DNA of 64,000 nucleotides, from NCBI GenBank assembly GCA_020628815.1, contig JAHDEN010000007.1:1-64000 (forward strand), in the 5' to 3' direction. The notes below the pieces were generated by a model. It saw only the letters and a program-made list of their open reading frames with translations, did not search any database and was not told where the DNA came from. The translations under genes were made by a program, and so were the position numbers. This document shows, one piece after another, positions 39,718 through 49,439 of this stretch; the first letter of the stretch is position 1; the number at the start of each line of letters is the position of its first letter. The stretch comes from Chloroflexota bacterium (GTDB lineage: Bacteria > Chloroflexota > Anaerolineae > Promineifilales > Promineifilaceae).

Positions 39718-40058
39718 AAGTTGCTTTCTGAAAGATCAAATATTTTTTCAACCAAATTGTTTGATCCAACAAATATAATTAATACTGCTGTTAATTTTTT
39801 TAACACAAAGCGAATAATAATTAACATTCAGCCGGCTGTCAACCCCTAAATATGAATTTAATTGATATTTTTTGAACAAATTGTCAGTTTTCAGCCTAAA
39901 AATCCAAATTTTATCAATATCAACCTTAATTTTATTGAATCCTTGTCAAAATTGAGCCCAATCACAACCTCTGAAAATTCCTAAAAACTCAATATTCTAA
40001 AGATTTCTGCCATTTCTTCGATGTGGGGTGGTTGAACGAAGCGGAGTAAAATAGTGAA

Positions 40059-40448
40059 ATGGAAAAGAACGACGTTGAACGTTTTGTAGCAGAGATCGAA
40101 CTAGTCTCCCCTTTTAAAGCCCAAATCATCAATAAGATTCGGTCGTATGTCAGCGATATAAACAGCAAATCGGCCGATGCTGATGCTGAAATTGAAGAGC
40201 GTATCATCTACGGTGGTGTTGGATTTTTTATGAAAGGGAAACATTTTGGTGGAGCATATCCAAACAAAAAGCACGTCAATTTAGCATTTAGCCGCGGAGT
40301 GGAATTAGCAGATCCCAAATCGTTGCTGCAAGGAAAAGGGAAATTTAGAAGACACCTGCAGCTTTTTCATCCTGATGAGCTAGATGAAAAAGACGCTCAA
40401 TTATTTGTAAAAGCGGCTGTAGAGCTTGAAGCAGCGGGTTCAAAATAG
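40059..40448 (+). CDS. DUF5655/DUF1801-like protein
   Basis: FVAEIELVSPFKAQIINKIRSYV...ERIIYGGVGFFMKGKHFGGAYPNKKHVNLAFSRGVEL. Confidence 0.65.
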   Translation: MEKNDVERFVAEIELVSPFKAQIINKIRSYVSDINSKSADADAEIEERIIYGGVGFFMKGKHFGGAYPNKKHVNLAFSRGVELADPKSLLQGKGKFRRHLQLFHPDELDEKDAQLFVKAAVELEAAGSK

Positions 40449-40456
40449 GCAACCGC

Positions 40457-40498
40457 CAATTATTAGCCATTTTTTATTGGTTATTACTTATTAATTAT
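40457..40498. repeat. Heptad repeat array, single arm
   Basis: CAATTAT TAGCCAT TTTTTAT TGGTTAT TACTTAT TAATTAT. Confidence 0.85.
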
Positions 40499-40510
40499 TT
40501 TTTTGAATTT

Positions 40511-40861
40511 ATGGCCACTATTTCTTCCCACGTACTTGACTCCATTATTGGGGACCATGCCAAGCAGATTAGGATCGAATTGATCCAAATTTCGGCCGAC
40601 GGCGGCCGGACCCGACTTTTCAACGTCATCGCCAATGACGAGGGGCGCATAAAAGAAGAGGTGCTAGTAAACGAGCTTGATGCAAAACATGAACTGGTTT
40701 TCCATAGTTCAGAATATTTCCAAAACCAACCGGCCACACCCCCATCAGAGCAGATTATGCCTGAAATCGTTGTTCGTTTTCTGATCCCAACCCCTGATTC
40801 AAAGATACACATCCCGCTTATGCTCGCCCCCCATCAATATTCAACATGGTGGAGCAGCTGA
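40511..40861 (+). CDS. Hypothetical protein
   Basis: 116-aa ORF in series with neighbours. Confidence 0.6.
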   Translation: MATISSHVLDSIIGDHAKQIRIELIQISADGGRTRLFNVIANDEGRIKEEVLVNELDAKHELVFHSSEYFQNQPATPPSEQIMPEIVVRFLIPTPDSKIHIPLMLAPHQYSTWWSS

Positions 40862-40863
40862 TG

Positions 40864-41076
40864 AGTATGAAGTCAAAAGTATAAAGTGAGAAGTTTTAAT
40901 ACCATTAGGTCTTACGCAACAAGGTTTGGTAAACGCTGGCTGAGCTTGTCGAAGCCGAAGTTTGCCAAGCCGTTGCCCTTCGACAAGCTCAGGGCGCGTA
41001 AGTCCTAACCATCAAAACAAACTTCACTTTACACCCCGCACTTCATACTTAACACTTCTCACTTTATACTTTAATC
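40864..41076. repeat. Composite heptad island carrying a MITE/REP-like palindrome
   Basis: Left arm AGTATGA AGTCAAA AGTATAA AGTGAGA AGTTTTA (40864-40898); right arm 41021-41076 ACTTCAC TTTACAC CCCGCAC TTCATAC TTAACAC TTCTCAC TTTATAC TTTAATC. Confidence 0.9.
40905..41008. mobile_element. MITE-like element: TIR TTAGGTCTTACGC ... GCGTAAGTCCTAA with internal CTGAGCTTGTCGAAG/CTTCGACAAGCTCAG
   Basis: 12/13 matching terminal inverted repeats flanking an internal inverted repeat. Confidence 0.65.
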
Positions 41077-42189
41077 ATGTCCACACTCACCGTCTCCCGC
41101 CGCCAACGCGGCACCCCGTACATTCCCCGAATCGAAGAACTTGGCGTTAGTGCCTATTCAATTGTCAACCGGATGATCCTGCCCAAAGGGTTTCGTAATA
41201 CAGTCGAGGAAGATTATTGGCACCTGCGCGAACACGTTCAGCTTTGGGACGTCAGCACCCAGCGTCAAATCGAAATCCGAGGCAAAGATGCGGCCAAGCT
41301 GACCCAGCTGATGACCCCGCGCGACCTGCGCAAAGCCAAAGTGGGGATGGGCTTTTATGCCCCGATAATTGATGGGAATGCGGGGATGATTAATGATCCC
41401 ATCATTCAAAAGCTGGCTGAAGACCGCTTTTGGCTCTCGATTGCTGATTCAGACGTGGAGCTGTGGGCCAAAGGGTTGGCGCAAGGGTATGGGCTAGACG
41501 TAGACATTTTTGAAGCTAATGTGTGGCCGATGGCGGTTCAAGGGCCAAAATCCGATGATTTAATGGCTAAGGTTTTTGGAGAGTCGGTGCGAGACATCCG
41601 CTTCTTCCGCTTCAAGGTACTCGACTTTCAAGGGCATCCTTTGGTGGTTGCCCGTAGCGGCTACAGCAAGCAGGGCGGGTTTGAAATTTATTGTGATGAT
41701 TGGGATCTGGGTCTACCACTTTGGGATGCTTTATGGGAAGCTGGGGAGGAATTTAATGTGTCTCCCGGCTGTCCAAACTTGATCGAGCGGGTTGAAGGTG
41801 GCTTGCTCTCGCTCGGGAACGAAATGACGCGAGAAAACAACCCGCTCGAATGCGGCATGGAGCGGTACTGTACGCTCGACGGGTCGCTCGACTTTGTCGG
41901 GAAACATGCGCTGATCGCCATCCACAAAGCCGGGCCCAAACAAATGATACGCGGGGTTTTGTTTGGTGGTGGCAAATGCCCGGCCGCATCGCAACCTTGG
42001 CCCGTGATGCTTGACGGCCAGCAGATTGGCTACGTCACCACCTGTATTTGGTCCCCACGTTTTGAGCAAAACGTATCGCTAGGAATGATCATACAGGGCT
42101 ATTGGGATGCAGGTACAGAAGTTATGGTGCACAGCCAGGATGGGGAAATCCGGCCGGGCAAAATTATGAATCTCCCTTTCCCGAGTTAA
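41077..42189 (+). CDS. Aminomethyltransferase (GcvT) family protein, DMSP demethylase (DmdA)-like
   Basis: EEDYWHLREHVQLWDVSTQRQIEIRG, ARSGYSKQGGFEIYCDD, FNVSPGCPNLIERVEGGLLSLGNEMT resemble DmdA segments. Confidence 0.75.
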   Translation: MSTLTVSRRQRGTPYIPRIEELGVSAYSIVNRMILPKGFRNTVEEDYWHLREHVQLWDVSTQRQIEIRGKDAAKLTQLMTPRDLRKAKVGMGFYAPIIDGNAGMINDPIIQKLAEDRFWLSIADSDVELWAKGLAQGYGLDVDIFEANVWPMAVQGPKSDDLMAKVFGESVRDIRFFRFKVLDFQGHPLVVARSGYSKQGGFEIYCDDWDLGLPLWDALWEAGEEFNVSPGCPNLIERVEGGLLSLGNEMTRENNPLECGMERYCTLDGSLDFVGKHALIAIHKAGPKQMIRGVLFGGGKCPAASQPWPVMLDGQQIGYVTTCIWSPRFEQNVSLGMIIQGYWDAGTEVMVHSQDGEIRPGKIMNLPFPS

Positions 42190-42199
42190 TGCTTACCCG

Positions 42200-43114
42200 A
42201 TGACACTGACAGCCGCCATCCTCATCATCACCTCTGCATTTTTTCATGCGGGGTGGAACCTCGTCAGCAAGCGGTCCAATCCCTCGCTGGCTTTTTTTGC
42301 GCTGGCGGCCGCCTCTGGTTCAGCCGTCATGCTGCCGGTCATGCTTTTTCATCGGCAAGCTTTGCCCCATTTCCCCAGCGCTTTGTGGGGATGGGTTGCA
42401 CTCACCGGTATCGCTCAAGCCGTTTATCTAACCGGCCTTGCCGGAGCATACCGCCGTGGTGATATTTCATTCGCATACCCCTTGGCTCGGGCTTTGCCGG
42501 TTCTTTTTGTAGCCGGTATCACAATTTTATTGGGCAACGGTGGTGACATCACCGGCATTGGGTATTTGGGGATGGGGCTGATCGTCATCGGCTGTATTGT
42601 GCTCCCGCTGACTTCATTTCAAGACTTTAAGCTGAAAGAATATTTCAGCCCTGTCTACGCCTTTGCGCTACTCGCGGCTATCGGCACAACGGGTTACACG
42701 ATGATCGATGATCAAGCGATGCGGCTGATGCGAGAAACGGCCGAGGTGGCTCTAGAAAATCGGGCAATCACCTTGCTCTATATTTCGTTCCAAACAGCCA
42801 GCACGGCCGCAGTTGCCTGGTTGATCACGCTTTTATACCGGCCGGAACGGCAGATGTTGCAAGAGATTGTGCGAGACAGCCCTCTCCTGCGGAAAGCTTT
42901 GATCACCGGTGTTGTTATCATGGCGACCTATGGGCTAGCGTTGGCGGCGATGGCGTTTGTGACGAACGTGAGCTATGTGGCTGCGTTTCGCCAGTTGAGC
43001 ATTCCGATTGGGGCGATTTTGGGGCTAACACTGCAGGGTGAACCGAGGTATCGGCCGAAACTGATCGGCATTGGTGTCATTTCGTTGGGGCTGATATTTG
43101 TAGGCTTGGGTTAA
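42200..43114 (+). CDS. EamA/DMT family transporter
   Basis: About ten hydrophobic helices; FSFAYPLARALPVL-type EamA motif. Confidence 0.85.
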   Translation: MTLTAAILIITSAFFHAGWNLVSKRSNPSLAFFALAAASGSAVMLPVMLFHRQALPHFPSALWGWVALTGIAQAVYLTGLAGAYRRGDISFAYPLARALPVLFVAGITILLGNGGDITGIGYLGMGLIVIGCIVLPLTSFQDFKLKEYFSPVYAFALLAAIGTTGYTMIDDQAMRLMRETAEVALENRAITLLYISFQTASTAAVAWLITLLYRPERQMLQEIVRDSPLLRKALITGVVIMATYGLALAAMAFVTNVSYVAAFRQLSIPIGAILGLTLQGEPRYRPKLIGIGVISLGLIFVGLG

Positions 43115-43142
43115 CCCATCACTCCAAACGGGCAAAACGAGT

Positions 43143-44447
43143 TTAGCGATTTGCAGAGCTCTCCTCGTCTGAAACAACATCTTGCAGCTCAATCGGGAAA
43201 CAGATTTGGAAGTTGCTCCCTATATTCAACTCGCTTTCTACGTGCACAAAACCGCCCAGCCGCTCAGCGATCATCTTTACCAAACTTAATCCAAGGCCAG
43301 ACCCATTTTCAGGGCTTTGTGAATCGATGCGCGTAAATGGATCAAATATATTGTTCAGCCGATTGGGAGGAATACCAATCCCTGTATCTTGGACCGAAAC
43401 AATAAAAAACTCGTCGGCAATGGTGGTGGTTAATGTAACTGAACCTCTAGCAGGCGTATATTTAACCGCATTCATCACAAGGTTCAGAATAGCTTCTTGT
43501 ATCAAAAGCTGATCCCCCATAACAATCGGTTCTAAATCACTCAAAACTAAGGAGATTTCTTGCTCTTTAGCGTTAGCCATTTCTTGCAGGCTCGTCAGTA
43601 CGATTTTCGCAATCTCGTTTAACTGAACCGGAACTCGTTCGATATCCACGTTTGTACTCAGCTTTTCGTATTTGATAATCCCATCAATTAACTCCCCCAT
43701 CCGGGCCTGAGACCTTTTAATAATTTCAACCCGGCGAGTTTGCTCAGGAGTGAAGGGTGCCATTTCCTCAGACATGATGTTACAAAAGCCATTGATCAAA
43801 CTGAGGGGTTGAACGAGGTCATGAACGGCCAAGCGCATCATGCCAGCCTTGAAGTCATGGAGCTCTTGAAGCGTTTTGACAAATTGTGCATTCTTTACGG
43901 CCACAGCAACCATAGACGCCAATCGCTCTAAAACTGAAATTTCTGATTCATCAAATTCGTATTTGGTTCTCGAAAGTGCATACAAAATCCCCAGTACTCG
44001 ACCCTCATTGATGATCGGCACACCTGCGTACGCTTTTATGCCGTTCTCTGCGATCATTTTATTGGGTGTAAAGGGATCAAATGTGACGTCAGGGACAACG
44101 AGTGTCATTTTACGGTCTACGATCCAACGAGATGCTCCCTTTTTTTTCCGAACACGCTTTGGCACCCTGCTCTCAACGGAGGTTGAAGATTGCCCCATGC
44201 TAAAACGTTTTGTATTTGAATCCCACAACAGAATGCTGCCATCATCAAACCCGAGTACATTTCGAATAAATTGCACCACATCATCAAGTATCACCGAGAG
44301 CTCACGCCTGTTATTGATCGCTAAACTAATATCGAGCAAGGCTTCATTGACGAGAACTTTATCCATAGACTGACTCGGAAGCTTGTTTGTTTGACTTTCT
44401 TCAAGCAAAGGGGGCGGGCATTGATAGGCTATGTCTTGAGGTTTCAT
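43143..44447 (-). CDS. GAF-domain sensor histidine kinase
   Basis: GAF (YAGVPIINEGRVLGILYAL), H box MMRLAVHDLVQPL, N box NAVKYTPARG, G boxes DTGIGIPPNRLNNIFDPF, GSGLGLSLVKMIAE. Confidence 0.9.
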   Translation of the reverse strand: MKPQDIAYQCPPPLLEESQTNKLPSQSMDKVLVNEALLDISLAINNRRELSVILDDVVQFIRNVLGFDDGSILLWDSNTKRFSMGQSSTSVESRVPKRVRKKKGASRWIVDRKMTLVVPDVTFDPFTPNKMIAENGIKAYAGVPIINEGRVLGILYALSRTKYEFDESEISVLERLASMVAVAVKNAQFVKTLQELHDFKAGMMRLAVHDLVQPLSLINGFCNIMSEEMAPFTPEQTRRVEIIKRSQARMGELIDGIIKYEKLSTNVDIERVPVQLNEIAKIVLTSLQEMANAKEQEISLVLSDLEPIVMGDQLLIQEAILNLVMNAVKYTPARGSVTLTTTIADEFFIVSVQDTGIGIPPNRLNNIFDPFTRIDSQSPENGSGLGLSLVKMIAERLGGFVHVESELNIGSNFQICFPIELQDVVSDEESSANR

Positions 44448-44666
44448 TTGATTGTGATTATTGGTGCTAAATTGAGCCTAACTTCCAGAGGGGAAAGAGC
44501 CTGTCCACTAAAATGGAGAACACAAGGTTGCAAAAAATGCACCAAGTATGATGCCGACGGCCCGCCATCTATTCATCTATCATAGAATCACACTTACATC
44601 ATTATTTCACCGAGACTCTATTGCGCAATCACCTAATTGTTAATGGGAAAATTGTACTAAGAACCG

Positions 44667-45635
44667 CTAACTCATCTTAAAGTTTGGAAGGGACTTAGAC
44701 GGCCAGCTTTTACCAAAATACCAAAGCCATAGCTGTTTACCGATTTTGATAACCAACAAAACGGTCATCACGATGAGCACAATGGTCAACGCCAAGTGGA
44801 GAACTTGGTTAAACAAAGTCACTGTCACAATTTGTGGCACCGCGTTGATTCGATAGATAACAAATATGCCAAATGCAGATTGTCCGATATCTAGCCAGCG
44901 TAAAAGCGTCGTCCAGCGGCCGCGCCAAGCGACCAATCCGCTTACGACGCCGTCAGCAATCACTGATGCGACAAACAGAGGCAGCAACGGCCGAAATGCA
45001 TCTGTAATCACCCAGCCTAAAATACCTTTAGGGGCCAAAAAGATAAGGGCCGCACCTACAAACAGAATCGAGAAAACAACCCCGGTTATCACTTCCCACC
45101 GATTGATGCGGTCTGGATCATCGGCCGGTTGAATCATAGTGGGCTTCCATGCTTCAGTTTCGATTTCAGGAGCAAAATCACTCCCATAATAACGTTCGAG
45201 CAATCCGAAAATCAGCGTGATGATGGCAAAAGAGATTCCAATCGCCTGTAGATATGCCTCAACAAGGCCTCGGCCGGGCGAAAACAAATTAACCGCCCCA
45301 ATCCCCCAATAAGAGACAGCAAAAGCTACTAGATGCACAGCAGTCAAAACGAAAAAGACAATCGTAGCAACCATTTGGAACAAGGGGAACCAGCGGGGTC
45401 CAATCAGATATTTTTCACCACGATATTGAACCGCCATCTCTTCCGGGCTGCCAAACTCAATCAGAACGTCACTCACCAAAGAGACAGAGACATCTCGATC
45501 GCTGGCTTCAGCACGTGTCTCAACTTCATCTTGAATCAAAGATCGCAATTCTCGTTGAATATCTTCGCGCCCTTTTTTAGGCAATAAAGACCCCACCTCA
45601 ACAATATAACCGTCTATCATTTCTTCCGGGTTCAT
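44667..45635 (-). CDS. HAAS/DUF1700-type membrane protein paired with a PadR regulator
   Basis: LLPKKGREDIQRELRSLIQDEVETRA...EFGSPEEMAVQYRGEKYLIGPRWFP then TM helices. Confidence 0.8.
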   Translation of the reverse strand: MNPEEMIDGYIVEVGSLLPKKGREDIQRELRSLIQDEVETRAEASDRDVSVSLVSDVLIEFGSPEEMAVQYRGEKYLIGPRWFPLFQMVATIVFFVLTAVHLVAFAVSYWGIGAVNLFSPGRGLVEAYLQAIGISFAIITLIFGLLERYYGSDFAPEIETEAWKPTMIQPADDPDRINRWEVITGVVFSILFVGAALIFLAPKGILGWVITDAFRPLLPLFVASVIADGVVSGLVAWRGRWTTLLRWLDIGQSAFGIFVIYRINAVPQIVTVTLFNQVLHLALTIVLIVMTVLLVIKIGKQLWLWYFGKSWPSKSLPNFKMS

Positions 45636-45654
45636 GATTTTCTCCTTTTATGTG

Positions 45655-45996
45655 TTATAAAAGTTTGTCCATTGTTCCAATCAAAAATTGCCAATCTTGT
45701 TTCAGATGCTCAAGAATTTCAGCCCCCGCGTCGCTGATGATGTAATAGCGCCGCGGCCGTTTTGCATCGACCACCCGCCAATCACTCTTTAGCAGCCCTT
45801 GTTTTTCCAAGCGCCGCAGTAATGGATAGAGCGTCCCTTCGTTTATTTCTAGCCCTTTTTCAGCTAAAGCTTGCTTTAAAGAATACCCATACTGCTCAGT
45901 TTTAAGCTGAGCCAGCACGGCTAAAACCAAGGCCCCTCGTCGTAGTTCGCCGCTTAAATTTTCATACAGGCTCTTTGAATCAGACTTTTTTGCCAT
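45655..45996 (-). CDS. PadR family transcriptional regulator
   Basis: LRRGALVLAVLAQLKTEQYGYSLKQALAEKGLEINEGTLYPLLRRLEKQGLL. Confidence 0.93.
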   Translation of the reverse strand: MAKKSDSKSLYENLSGELRRGALVLAVLAQLKTEQYGYSLKQALAEKGLEINEGTLYPLLRRLEKQGLLKSDWRVVDAKRPRRYYIISDAGAEILEHLKQDWQFLIGTMDKLL

Positions 45997-46103
45997 GCAG
46001 GAGAGGTTACTGTATATCGCACAGTATTGTCAAGTCACAGTATTAATTGCATTAGGTTGTTCGTAGGTAAGCCCGTATCAACTCGAGCGTTTTTCCAACC
46101 AAA

Positions 46104-46247
46104 TCCCCTCCCCCCTGCTTCGCAGGGACCCTCTCCCAGTGGGAAAAGGAAATTAACTGGTTTGTTATGGACAAATTTTGCCCTGCTGAACAATTTCGCT
46201 CCCTTCTCCCGAGGGGAGAAGGTGCCCCGCCAGGGGCGGATGAGGGG
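46104..46247. repeat. REP-like palindrome cluster (CCCTCTCCC...GAGGGGAGAAGG type)
   Basis: CCCTGCttcGCAGGG (46113-46127), CCTTCTCCCgaGGGGAGAAGG (46202-46222), GCCCCgccaGGGGC. Confidence 0.7.
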
Positions 46248-46385
46248 TTCATAAGGCAATTCTTCGCTTAAGGTGGACCCAATGGGTCGTTCAGGCACGT
46301 GCCTTTAGCCCAGCGTGTTCTCAATCGAAATAGTCGGGTAAAATCTTGGTCGAAATAATTTCTAAAGTTACTGGAGAGACACCCC

Positions 46386-47567
46386 ATGAAAGAAGCAGTT
46401 ATCGTATCCACCGCTCGTACACCCATCGGCCGAGCGTATAAAGGGGCATTAAACGCCACACACGCCCCTACACTGGCAGGACAAACTATCGCAGAAGCGG
46501 TCAAACGGGCGGGCATCGACCCGGCCGAAGTTGACGATGTGATCATGGGATGCGCCATGGGGCAAGGGACAACGGGCTACAACATCGGCCGCTTAGCAGC
46601 CTTAGCGGGCGGACTCCCCGTCACCGTGAGCGGCATGACGATCGATCGCCAATGTTCATCTGGGATGATGGCGATCGCTACGGCCGCCAAACAAATCATC
46701 CACGATGGAATGCAGGTCGCCATCGGCGGTGGGGTTGAGTCGATCAGCCTCGTCCAAAATGACCACATGAACCGCTTTCAGGGGCAAGATCCTAAACTGA
46801 TGGCGGTACACAAAGACGTGTACATGCCGATGCTACAGACGGCCGAAACAGTGGCGGCTCGTTACGGCATCAGCCGCGAAGCGCAGGACGAATACGGCTA
46901 TCAGAGCCAAATGCGGACTGCGGCCGGGCAAGAAGCTGGAGCATTTGATGATGAGATCATCCCGATCAAAACAACCAAAGCGGTTTTTGATAAAGAAACA
47001 AAAGAGATGAGCTTTCATGATGTAGAACTTACCAAAGATGAGGGGAACCGGCCGGGCACGACGCTCGAAGGATTGGCCAATGTTCGTTTGGTCAACGAAG
47101 GTGGCACCATCACGGCCGGGAATGCCAGCCAAATGTCAGACGGCGCATCTGCCTGTGTGTTGATGGACGGCAAGCTAGCCGAACAGCGTGGGTTACAACC
47201 GCTCGGCATTTATCGTGGGATTGCGGTCGCCGGGTGTGAGCCGGACGAAATGGGGATCGGCCCGATTTATGCGATTCCAAAATTGCTCAAGCAACATGGT
47301 TTAAGCATCGACGATATCGACTTGTGGGAACTCAATGAAGCGTTTGCGGTTCAAGTCATCTACTGCCGTGATCATCTGGGGATTGATAACGACAAGCTCA
47401 ACGTGAACGGTGGCTCAATCTCAATTGGGCATCCTTATGGGATGAGCGGCAGCCGGATGGTGGCGCACGCCCTGATCGAAGGCAAACGTCGTGGCGCAAA
47501 ATATGTGGTTAGCACCATGTGTGTAGGCGGTGGCATGGGTGCGGCCGGGCTGTTCGAAGTGGCCTAA
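46386..47567 (+). CDS. Acetyl-CoA C-acyltransferase (thiolase)
   Basis: [60 protein letters not shown]. Confidence 0.95.
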   Translation: MKEAVIVSTARTPIGRAYKGALNATHAPTLAGQTIAEAVKRAGIDPAEVDDVIMGCAMGQGTTGYNIGRLAALAGGLPVTVSGMTIDRQCSSGMMAIATAAKQIIHDGMQVAIGGGVESISLVQNDHMNRFQGQDPKLMAVHKDVYMPMLQTAETVAARYGISREAQDEYGYQSQMRTAAGQEAGAFDDEIIPIKTTKAVFDKETKEMSFHDVELTKDEGNRPGTTLEGLANVRLVNEGGTITAGNASQMSDGASACVLMDGKLAEQRGLQPLGIYRGIAVAGCEPDEMGIGPIYAIPKLLKQHGLSIDDIDLWELNEAFAVQVIYCRDHLGIDNDKLNVNGGSISIGHPYGMSGSRMVAHALIEGKRRGAKYVVSTMCVGGGMGAAGLFEVA

Positions 47568-47579
47568 TTAAACACAATG

Positions 47580-47610
47580 GATCGGTCAGATTCTCATGAT
47601 CTGACCGATC
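47580..47610. terminator. Strong hairpin after the thiolase gene, possible terminator lacking a U-tract
   Basis: GATCGGTCAGAT-tctcatg-ATCTGACCGATC. Confidence 0.5.
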
Positions 47611-47703
47611 TACTCTCAACAAGTTTGGGATCACCTACTGTTCAATCCAGCTTATTTTGAATGAAAATCAGTTAATTAAAGGCCTATCTCAGCAAACTCT
47701 TTT

Positions 47704-47713
47704 TTGTATACAA
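47704..47713. promoter_or_regulatory. GntR/FadR-type operator TTGTATACAA (copy 1)
   Basis: Perfect 10-bp palindrome upstream of a GntR gene. Confidence 0.7.
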
Positions 47714-47797
47714 TCCAAAAGTTCATCGCCAAAGCCGACTCACAATCTAACTTGACGACTCGTTTTTATTAGCCTAGAATCTCGTCGCGTCGCTGTT

Positions 47798-47807
47798 TTG
47801 TATACAA
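47798..47807. promoter_or_regulatory. GntR/FadR-type operator TTGTATACAA (copy 2)
   Basis: Second identical palindrome, 94 bp from the first. Confidence 0.7.
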
Positions 47808-47863
47808 TTTATTGACAAACGGGACATTGAACCAACTAGGGTCAACCATTTAAAAAGGGATCG

Positions 47864-48574
47864 GTGATGTTTAAATCTAGCCAAGAAACAAAAGCAGATC
47901 CGCCATCTGAAGCATTTGGTCCCAACACCACCTTGCGTGCGCAGGTTCAAAACACACTGCGCAATGCGATTCTAAACGGCCGGTTTAAGGCGGGGCAAAA
48001 ACTAATTGAACGGGAGCTGTGCGAATTGACCGGAGCCAGCCGCTCGATCCTACGCGAAGCCCTTATCAACTTAGAAGCCAACGGCCTCATTGAAAGGCAG
48101 TCTTACCGAGGGTTTAGAGTTACACAGATCGGACCACGCAAAGTTAAAGAGATTTTTGAACTCAGAGCAACGCTAGAGACACTAGCGGCCGAGCTTTTCA
48201 CCGAACGGGCAAGCGACCAAGAGATTCAAGCGGTTGCTGATGTATTTATCGAGCTGGAAGAATGTGTGCGTGATTTTGATTTAGAACGGATGCGAGCGGT
48301 AAAAGTTCGCTACTACGACATCCTATTTACCGGCTGCCGCAACGTAGAAATTCGGCGCGCGCTAGAAAATGTGATTGATCGCATTCACTATTTGCGCAGT
48401 CAGCTCATTGCGGACCCCGACCGGCGAAAAACATCGCTCATTGAGATGCGCCGCCTGACAACGGCCCTGGTTAATCGGGATCAGCTAGCGGCGCGGGCGG
48501 CCTGCTTGGCCCACGTGGTGGCGGCTCGCGATGCGGTGTTAAAACAAATGGCAGACGCAACCGAAACCCCCTAA
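47864..48574 (+). CDS. GntR family regulator, FCD (FadR) subgroup
   Basis: LRNAILNGRFKAGQKLIERELCELTGASRSILREALINLEANGLIERQSYRGFRV plus FCD C-terminal domain. Confidence 0.93.
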   Translation: MMFKSSQETKADPPSEAFGPNTTLRAQVQNTLRNAILNGRFKAGQKLIERELCELTGASRSILREALINLEANGLIERQSYRGFRVTQIGPRKVKEIFELRATLETLAAELFTERASDQEIQAVADVFIELEECVRDFDLERMRAVKVRYYDILFTGCRNVEIRRALENVIDRIHYLRSQLIADPDRRKTSLIEMRRLTTALVNRDQLAARAACLAHVVAARDAVLKQMADATETP

Positions 48575-48600
48575 ACAAACTTTAAAAGCGAGGAAAAGAA

Positions 48601-49398
48601 GTGGCAGATCAAGACAACAATGGAACTGTTTATGAGTTAAGCGGTCCTGAGGATGCACCGGTCATCGCCCTAGTGCACGGCCTTGGGCTAAACCGGCAAA
48701 CATGGCGCGATCATGAGCCCAAGTTGGCCAAACGGTATCGGGTTCTAAACTACGACCTGTATGGACATGGGGAAAGCGCTCCACCACCTTTAAAGCCAAC
48801 CCTTACGCTCTTTGCCGAGCAGCTGCGAGACTTGCTTGATTATCTCAACATCAACAGCTGTGCCGTCGTCGGCTTCTCATTAGGTGGGATGATTAATCGC
48901 CGCTTCGCCCTTGATTTCCCCGGCCGTGCAACCGCCCTCGCCATCCTCAATTCTCCCCATGAAAGGGGTGATGAAGCCCAAAAAGCGGTTGAAGAACGAG
49001 CCGCAAAATCGGCCGCCGGTGGCCCAGGAGCCACGCTCGACACCACGCTAAAACGGTGGCTTACGCCCGATTTCTTAGCCAATGAACCGGCCAGAATAGA
49101 AGAGATCAAAAAATGGGTGCTGGCCAACGATCACGAGATCTATGCGCAGTGCCGTTGGGTATTGGCTAACGGAGTGATCGAAATCATCCGGCCGGAGCCG
49201 CCCCTAACCGTGCCAACCTTGGTGATGACGTGTGAAAACGACACAGGCAGCACCCCAGCCATGAGCCACACCATCGCCTCCGAAATCGCCGGATCACAAA
49301 CCATCATCGTGCCAAAATTGCAGCATTTAGGGCTGCTTGAACAGCCGGATCTGTTTACAACACCGGTATTAAAATTTTTAGACGAGCTGTTTTTCTAA
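48601..49398 (+). CDS. Alpha/beta hydrolase (enol-lactonase-like)
   Basis: LVHGLGLNRQTWRDH, VVGFSLGGMINRRFA nucleophile elbow; GTG start at 48601. Confidence 0.88.
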   Translation: MADQDNNGTVYELSGPEDAPVIALVHGLGLNRQTWRDHEPKLAKRYRVLNYDLYGHGESAPPPLKPTLTLFAEQLRDLLDYLNINSCAVVGFSLGGMINRRFALDFPGRATALAILNSPHERGDEAQKAVEERAAKSAAGGPGATLDTTLKRWLTPDFLANEPARIEEIKKWVLANDHEIYAQCRWVLANGVIEIIRPEPPLTVPTLVMTCENDTGSTPAMSHTIASEIAGSQTIIVPKLQHLGLLEQPDLFTTPVLKFLDELFF

Positions 49399-49439
49399 AT
49401 CAGCACAACTCAAAAACCCCACATAAAAGAAGGACAACT

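Noticed and set aside
39720-40058. AT-rich gap as replication origin or partition site
   Set aside because: No DnaA boxes, iterons or par motifs seen
46035-46298. ORFs 46035-46298 and 46052-46252 as genes
   Set aside because: They coincide with the palindromic REP-like cluster and give low-complexity translations
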